DNA from: Oscillospiraceae bacterium
GTDB taxonomy: Bacteria; Bacillota; Clostridia; Oscillospirales; Oscillospiraceae
Direction: 5' to 3'
NCBI GenBank assembly: GCA_017527825.1
Contig: JAFXPO010000030.1
Coordinates: forward strand, 61,596-125,595
DNA length: 64,000 nt
The notes beneath the pieces were generated by a model. The model was not told the DNA's origin and ran no database searches. It saw nothing but the letters and a program-made list of their open reading frames with translations. Positions 61,001-64,000 of this stretch are shown here, piece by piece. The position numbers and the translations under genes were made by a program. Position 1 is the stretch's first letter. Each line of letters begins with the position of its first letter.

Positions 61001-63445
61001 GTTCAGCGCGGTCTCCTCCCATTTGTCGGTTTCGTCCTTGCCGATGTTGACCGGCTTGGTCGCATCCTTCTCCATCGTGAGCGAGACATTGCTGGTATTG
61101 CCCGCGCCGTCGTTGATCTCGATGCCGCTGAAGCCGGCGGACTGCTCGACCGAGCTGCCGTTCTTGTCGCTCGCCAGCTCCACGGCGGCGCTGCCCTTCT
61201 CATCGGACAGGGTAATCTTCCACTGCATGCCGTCGTCGCCATAGCGCGTCATACCGCCGGTGAGGATCGCTTTATTCGCTCCGTAAACGCTGGTGCTCTC
61301 CACGGTCGAGCGGATCGCGAGGTCGCCGCAGGTGAACACCTTGCCGGTGACGCTGTCGAACGTGCCCGACAAACCGATCTGCGCGCTTGCGGCTGTACCG
61401 GCATCCATATGCAGCCTGTTCTCCTTATCGGATTCGCCGGTAAACTTGGCATAGACATCCGTGCAGTTCTGAATCTTGATCGTGCTGTTCGAAAGCGTGC
61501 CGGTCGCAAGACCGCCCGCGCTGTTTACACCGACGCTCACCTTGTCCTTCAGGATCAGATCGGCGTTGGTTGCGTTGAGCTGCTCCTGAATACTAACCAC
61601 TTTATTGCCCAGCGTCAGGTCAACTTCGCTGATGGAGAGCTTTCCAAACGGGCCGCTGAGGATGAATTTGGACTCAGAGATCGCAGTTACGCTGCCCGCG
61701 CCCTTGATGGTAAGATCCTTGCCGTTTCCTTTGATACCGCTGGCGCTGCTGATGTCCTCAACCGTCAGATCGCCCGACATCGTGACATCGCCGGTGATCT
61801 TTTTGAAGCTGCCCTTTGCGGTAACCTCATTGCTCGTGTTCACAGTGAGAGAGCCAATCTTTTCGTCTGCCGCATAGCCCTCTACCGTGCCGGTAACGGT
61901 GCCGTACACAATCAGCACGGCGTTATTCGACACATAGGCGTTTTCTACAATACCTGTGTTGGTTACTTCTACCCTTGCGCCGTTGGTCGCCTTCAGCGCG
62001 GCAATCTGGCTTTTGACATACACATTGCCGCCGAACGCCTTCACCACGCCCGCAGTACCGTTCTCAGCTTTCACATTAATATTAACGGTAGTGTCTTCCG
62101 GCTGTGCATAGACGGTTCCGCTCGAAATCCTGATCGCATACTCCGACGGGAATTCGCAAAGGACATGGCATTTCGCATCGCCGCCCGACAAGGTCAGCGT
62201 CGCCTCTTCATCCCTCGCGACGACATAGGCGTGACCGGGCTGCAGATCTGCGCTGTCTTCCTTGATGGCGCTGGTAGTGGTCTCTCCCGTCGCCGTAATC
62301 ACCGTTTTGCACGTTTCGGGAGCATTCCCCTCCGCAATCAAGGCAAAATAGCCGCTTGCCTGCGCGAAGGTGCCGCGAATTTTCACAGAGTGGTTTTCCG
62401 ATCCGCCCGTATAGTACAGGATCGTGTTCGTACCGATCACCTTGGAATCACTGGCGCCATGATTGCTGGAATACGTCGCGCAGATCGTATTGCCAACATT
62501 GTCGGTGATCGTGCCGCCGTCCATCAGACGGAGCTTGACGTCCGCGGCGTCTTCATACGCCGTGACGGCAGTTCCCTTCTCATTGACAACAGCATTGTTG
62601 AGGGTGACGTTGCCGTTGCCGGTCACAGTCAGGTGGCTGCCGTTGCAGCAGTAAATCTTATTGGTCGAACCCATGCTGACCGTTTCCGTCGTGGTGACGT
62701 CGACGTCCCGGAGCAAATAAATATCACTGCCCGTACCTACGCCGGATGCAGTGGACTCGCCGCAGGCATCCGAAAGCGCATCGTTCACACTGCCGCCCTC
62801 AGCAAACTTTGCATAGAAACGTCTATGGCTCAGCTCAGCATCCGACCTCTTCCAGACCAGCGCCTCCGCCACAGCCCAACTGGTAGACAGGCAGGCATAA
62901 TAGATGTCTTTCTGATAGAACTCGTTGCTTGAGGTCTCGTTCGAACGGCTGCTCAAGCCAGGATCCAGAACGATGGCGAAATTGCTCGAAAACTCTTTGG
63001 TGTCGAGTCGGCTGCCTGCATCAATCGAAAACAGCTTTTTCCCGTTGATGGACAGTCCGGTTCCGGCATTGGTCGGAACAATCTCATATGTAGCAGCTCC
63101 GGTAAGTCTCAGCAGGCTGCCCGGATCAAGAAACAGGATCGTATCCGTAATATCATACTTTCCGCTTCCATTCACAGTTGTGGAAATCGTATACTGCCAA
63201 TAGGCTTTTGCACTCGGTGCACCGGATGAAAGCGTTGTGGGCGCATCCACGGTTGCGTAAGCAGTCCCACCGTAGGCGATAGTCGACTCAGTCGGCAGAC
63301 TGCTGCCGCCGTAGTTGATCGTCACTGCCGCCGTCGGCGTATAGTCCGACGTTGCGCGGACGGTGACGCCAGCCAGCAGGCTCAGCATGAGGCAGATGGT
63401 AAGCAGGACTGGGATCGTTCTCTTCGCATTCATTCTGTGCTTCAT
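55040..63445 (-). CDS. SLH-anchored giant beta-solenoid surface protein (2,801 aa)
   Basis: The ATG follows AAGGAG. Signal peptide: MKHRMNAKRTIPVLLTICLMLSLLAGVTVRA. Most of the protein is pectate-lyase/filamentous-adhesin-like repeats rich in T/V/G with motifs such as GGTVTLTGTES and DMDVSAGTVTLSEYGTIYDN. Then comes a Gly/Thr/Asp-rich spacer of DTTGG and GGAGG units (about 56,198-56,470), a beta-sandwich-like region ending in EHFSYYVIERL, and three C-terminal SLH domains (about 55,425-55,580, 55,240-55,400 and 55,046-55,215; each with FTDV...YYDAV...FxPD...RxQxVTFLYRA). SLH domains bind pyruvylated secondary cell-wall polymer, so this protein is wall-anchored. It heads the operon with the TPR and 11.9-kDa-residue giant genes and is the only one with an obvious wall anchor. 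Confidence 0.92.
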   Translation of the reverse strand: MKHRMNAKRTIPVLLTICLMLSLLAGVTVRATSDYTPTAAVTINYGGSSLPTESTIAYGGTAYATVDAPTTLSSGAPSAKAYWQYTISTTVNGSGKYDITDTILFLDPGSLLRLTGAATYEIVPTNAGTGLSINGKKLFSIDAGSRLDTKEFSSNFAIVLDPGLSSRSNETSSNEFYQKDIYYACLSTSWAVAEALVWKRSDAELSHRRFYAKFAEGGSVNDALSDACGESTASGVGTGSDIYLLRDVDVTTTETVSMGSTNKIYCCNGSHLTVTGNGNVTLNNAVVNEKGTAVTAYEDAADVKLRLMDGGTITDNVGNTICATYSSNHGASDSKVIGTNTILYYTGGSENHSVKIRGTFAQASGYFALIAEGNAPETCKTVITATGETTTSAIKEDSADLQPGHAYVVARDEEATLTLSGGDAKCHVLCEFPSEYAIRISSGTVYAQPEDTTVNINVKAENGTAGVVKAFGGNVYVKSQIAALKATNGARVEVTNTGIVENAYVSNNAVLIVYGTVTGTVEGYAADEKIGSLTVNTSNEVTAKGSFKKITGDVTMSGDLTVEDISSASGIKGNGKDLTIKGAGSVTAISESKFILSGPFGKLSISEVDLTLGNKVVSIQEQLNATNADLILKDKVSVGVNSAGGLATGTLSNSTIKIQNCTDVYAKFTGESDKENRLHMDAGTAASAQIGLSGTFDSVTGKVFTCGDLAIRSTVESTSVYGANKAILTGGMTRYGDDGMQWKITLSDEKGSAAVELASDKNGSSVEQSAGFSGIEINDGAGNTSNVSLTMEKDATKPVNIGKDETDKWEETALNVKGDANTVVTLRTNAIYGKVDGVVVDSVGSSENVVSLIGTLTGETKSNLIGDRLEEGEAASYKYGTGVTVKGGAHIKLSNYAISGYDKSASDADDDYGAYVTGASTVTMTNVTITDANNSAAGLKIDGASTVTLDGAAVSGKSAADVSGSSTLNLKGENTFTGTINGLKSANSTVTNVFDDTANGFGTMTTTASTADTEAALNVEGGTVTLTDYAFTGAKTGAYVNGGTVTLTGTESNKTITGTTYGLRVRTNCVLNLTGYAVSSTAEGSTAAEVMGTLNLAGTNSFGSTAAGAYGVDVNGGTVTNFKLGEAGSESQGSGAITVPSGTGLYVQGTTPNVTLENYSVICENTGMTAVLVKEGNVTLTATEADKKIQGDKYALVAQGNAVVRIDGVSGDGYEYKILNATSDVETVKIENASVYLGRYAKVDNVTEGVQKNFSGENAYLYVESANADEMLIEGSFANVVGPKFKTSNSLTVNTTDAGTWTRSYGDSDAVTYVGKMILAGARDEHDLILGKTDVTLESGSAFDSIKVDGESATAKAKLTTEGELTVNGGLAYGIQVSNADITMAPVIATQASWAVTNSNANGVALDFGSGTTVEMQGTVNAEATGNDSVGMKLVGARVSTASEKTVVGLIKGATALSMANDTANASSLALTGDSANAANLKLVGQTRWTGSAYAGGTALSADGGSTASISYATLQTDELPKWNDSEEMNVPVVDIKNTGSDGVIFTSCVVKHVNHFSEEALVSVSGGKVRLVGTDVNARANGSALYVSNGEVFLADLTQGETVTPTKIYNTGAKKREADTVEIKTIEQIGGALTSDATLGGDHVSYDLSDGTALINKGTIIKMDVSGTGTLTMTGGDVTDKMTVSGGTADIKGGSATSVGGKVHDMDVSAGTVTLSEYGTIYDNLTVSGGTVSVTEHAKVYHTASDTDAITQSGGTVTINTDATLADGEYAKYSLSDGTATINNGVITRMIVSKKDENATTSLTMMGGKVTDHMNVSGGTVSVGGSAKVYNTDGTKDAVTQSGGDVTFNTTATLADGEYAKYSLSYGTATINNGVITKMDVSSTGALTMTGGSITDKLTVSGTGAKTVSGGTIKDVEVGIGTASLNMTGGTVTGTMEIKTGGAANITSADNSTSGGAVVTTLTVTGGTANIMSGTNSSVGGAVTTLTVSSGTADISVGTVTTASFGSTGILNMTGGSITDKLTVSGTGAKTVSGGTIKDVDVDDGAVTVTGGTVTGTMEVKTGGTADIKGGSATSVGGKVHDMDVSAGTVTLSEYGTIYDNLTVSGGTATVSGYGSVTTMTVTNGVANVSENGAIATMTVSDTGVASVSGGTVASMTVSGTGAKTVSGGTVSAMNITGGTLTVTNGTANGLKLSESGNLILNGTGTVALGENLSNANITLTKGTLTMNGYTATLKDNKLPVGNGTAKFELTNAQAIGSGTITVTDTQITSLPYAVGGGTFAGWRDSANSANYHPTGTSTAVELKADLTLIPQFTSSDSSTPIDVTIGGGTTGGDTTGGTSGSDTTGGTSGSDTTGGTGGSDTTGGDTTGGAGGAGGGASGGAGGGAGGVDGGAGGGASGGAGGGAGGGAGGVSGGTTTEVTDTGKETATLKNIRASKSGNTATLGEISSEDIAEVGAVEELVIDLSAAGTEVTTVSMSKKTISNVEKSDAEALKLIMPNATVTLDNEALKAVEQQAAGSSIQVRVLIGIAAERTMTTAQREATKKIDSPVVVSATILSNRKTISSFGEGTATVTVPIENAGTVNVWYIADDGAATLIESEYDGEYASFTTEHFSYYVIERLDRWFTDVPATAYFYDAVKWALEKGVTSGTSEDTFSPADACNRAQVVTFLWRAAGEPEPTAASTDFTDVVAGQYYYKAVLWAVEQGITQGTGEEAFSPDATVTRGQVVTFLYRAIGTERKDTAENVFTDVAESAYYYDAVLWATENGVTTGQTETTFGPDASCTRGQIVTFLYRAYSQLD
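55046..55580 (-). other. Three SLH domains at the C-terminus
   Basis: Three consecutive S-layer homology units with WFTDV/DFTDV/VFTDV openings and VTFLWRA/VTFLYRA/VTFLYRA closings end four residues before the stop, the standard wall-anchoring arrangement. Confidence 0.93.
56198..56470 (-). repeat. Gly/Thr/Ser-rich minisatellite spacer
   Basis: A repetitive stretch encoding (GGDTTGG)(TSGSDTTGG)(GGAGG) units; a GCCGGTCGTATCGCTGCCG-type unit of about 27-30 bp is repeated several times and a GCCACCTGCGCCGCC-type unit follows. It forms a flexible linker before the SLH part and is likely prone to length variation. Confidence 0.85.
57128..57257 (-). repeat. 130-bp repeat, copy 1
   Basis: This stretch is nearly identical (one mismatch, A versus G) to 58259-58388, 1,131 bp away and in frame (377 codons). 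It is part of the solenoid coding region of the SLH gene. Confidence 0.88.
58259..58388 (-). repeat. 130-bp repeat, copy 2
   Basis: The second copy of the 130-bp repeat at 57128-57257. Further diverged repeats of about 270 bp occur at 57,828 and 58,099 (both with GTTGATCGTCGCAGTACCGT). The pattern suggests recent internal duplication or gene conversion. Confidence 0.85.
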
Positions 63446-63486
63446 ACGACTATCTCCTTTTTCGCCCGAAGGCAGTTGTTACTGTT

Positions 63487-63566
63487 TTCGGCTCTGCCGA
63501 ACCGCCGTATCACAGAGGCTTATTATGTTTTGCCCCGCAAAACATAGAAAAAGTTTCCTTTTTCTA
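63487..63566. other. Cluster of three hairpins upstream of the SLH gene
   Basis: TTCGGC-TCT-GCCGAA (63487-63501), ATGTTTTGC-CCC-GCAAAACAT (63525-63545) and TAGAAAAAG-TTTC-CTTTTTCTA (63545-63566) lie in the 5' leader or upstream region of the SLH gene. They could shape the long-operon leader RNA, or be remnants of an insertion. No clear -35/-10 pair is visible for the SLH gene. Confidence 0.55.
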
Positions 63567-63639
63567 ACACGGGTGCCGCTTGTGAAAGGCTTGTTCAACA
63601 CACCAAAGAGTATAATGGTTCCCGAGATCCAGACCACAG

Positions 63640-63669
63640 TTGAGAAAAAGAGCGTGAACATGGTATGAT
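63640..63669 (+). promoter_or_regulatory. Putative promoter of the IS3 OrfA
   Basis: TTGAGA (63640-63645) and TATGAT (63664-63669, with TGG preceding) are separated by 18 bp, about 25 nt upstream of the RBS. Confidence 0.5.
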
Positions 63670-63698
63670 ACAAAAAATGCAAGGAAGGAGCACATACC

Positions 63699-64000
63699 AT
63701 GGGATACAGACGATACACAGCACAGTACAAGGCAAAGATAGTTCTGGAAGTTCTTCGGGGTGAGAAAGAACTCGGCGAGATCGCGGCGGAAAACAACCTA
63801 AACCCCAACATGGTCCGCAACTGGAAAAAGGAGTTCCTGGAAAACGCCAGCGCCGTGTTTGAAGATCCCCGTAAGGCGGAGAAGGAGGCAAAGAAGAAAG
63901 AGGCTGCCCAGCGCAGAGAGACTGCCCGGATGCTCAAGACCATCGGGCAGCTGACGCTGGAGCGGGACTTTCTTCAAGACTGCTTTCGCCTCTCGGGAGA
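63699..64000 (+). CDS. IS3-family transposase OrfA (partial)
   Basis: The ATG follows AAGGAAGGAG by 8 nt. The protein starts MGYRRYTAQYKAKIVLEVLR and contains an HTH (ELGEIAAENNLNPNMVRNWK), then a basic/acidic coiled region (FLENASAVFEDPRKAEKEAK) and a leucine-zipper-like tail, matching the HTH_Tnp_1 OrfA of the IS3/IS150 group. The frame is open to the window end, and OrfB would be expected next by programmed frameshift. Nothing indicates whether it is active. Confidence 0.88.
   Translation, partial: MGYRRYTAQYKAKIVLEVLRGEKELGEIAAENNLNPNMVRNWKKEFLENASAVFEDPRKAEKEAKKKEAAQRRETARMLKTIGQLTLERDFLQDCFRLSG

Larger units (their letters stand above)
63592..64000 (+). mobile_element. IS3-family insertion sequence, left part (window-truncated)
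   Basis: OrfA of an IS3-type transposase begins at 63699 and runs off the window. Terminal inverted repeat borders cannot be fixed; TGTTCAACACACC at about 63592 is only a plausible left end. Confidence 0.6.

Overview
The window looks like a chromosomal segment from a high-GC anaerobic Firmicute, probably an Oscillospiraceae-type gut Clostridium. This is inferred from the gene content: Gram-positive RBSs, SLH surface anchoring, a lipoprotein-type BMP transporter, an EFR1 flavodoxin/ferredoxin protein and YgeW/YgeY-type anaerobic purine genes. No 16S or other species marker is present.

Left part (1-11.7 kb): a purine-salvage/degradation locus. A YheO/DauR-like regulator and a fold-type II PLP lyase are translationally coupled on the minus strand. 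Divergent from them are ygeY (M20 hydrolase) and ygeW (knotted carbamoyltransferase). A BMP-family lipoprotein with its ATPase and two permeases (purine/nucleoside-type uptake) follows, and then an 8-oxoguanine deaminase, whose product is urate. Clear promoters and hairpin terminators divide the locus into units.

Middle (11.7-17.2 kb): housekeeping and small operons. These are a GT4 glycosyltransferase divergent from an RluA-type pseudouridine synthase, a GNAT acetyltransferase divergent from an EFR1-azlC-azlD operon, tRNA-Gln(CTG) with a consensus promoter, and a gene-free stretch holding a candidate structured small RNA on the minus strand.

Right part (17.2-63.4 kb): a 46-kb minus-strand surface-protein module read from right to left. 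It contains a 2,801-aa SLH-anchored beta-solenoid protein, a 675-aa exported or membrane-anchored TPR protein, and a giant exported protein of about 11,876 aa encoded by an uninterrupted 35.6-kb frame. The giant has a signal peptide, RTX-like Ca-binding repeats, two long helical/coiled-coil inserts, InlB-like/bacterial-repeat modules, thousands of residues of beta-solenoid with a 54-55-residue period, a Tyr-rich modular block and a final beta-solenoid. It has no recognisable LPXTG or SLH anchor of its own. My inference is that the SLH protein (anchor), the TPR protein (assembly or scaffold) and the giant form one extracellular structure. This module is the best candidate here for an undescribed system. 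The window ends inside an IS3-family element (OrfA start).

Most other long frames, including plus-strand frames of about 9-10 kb opposite the giant gene, are antisense shadows and are not annotated.
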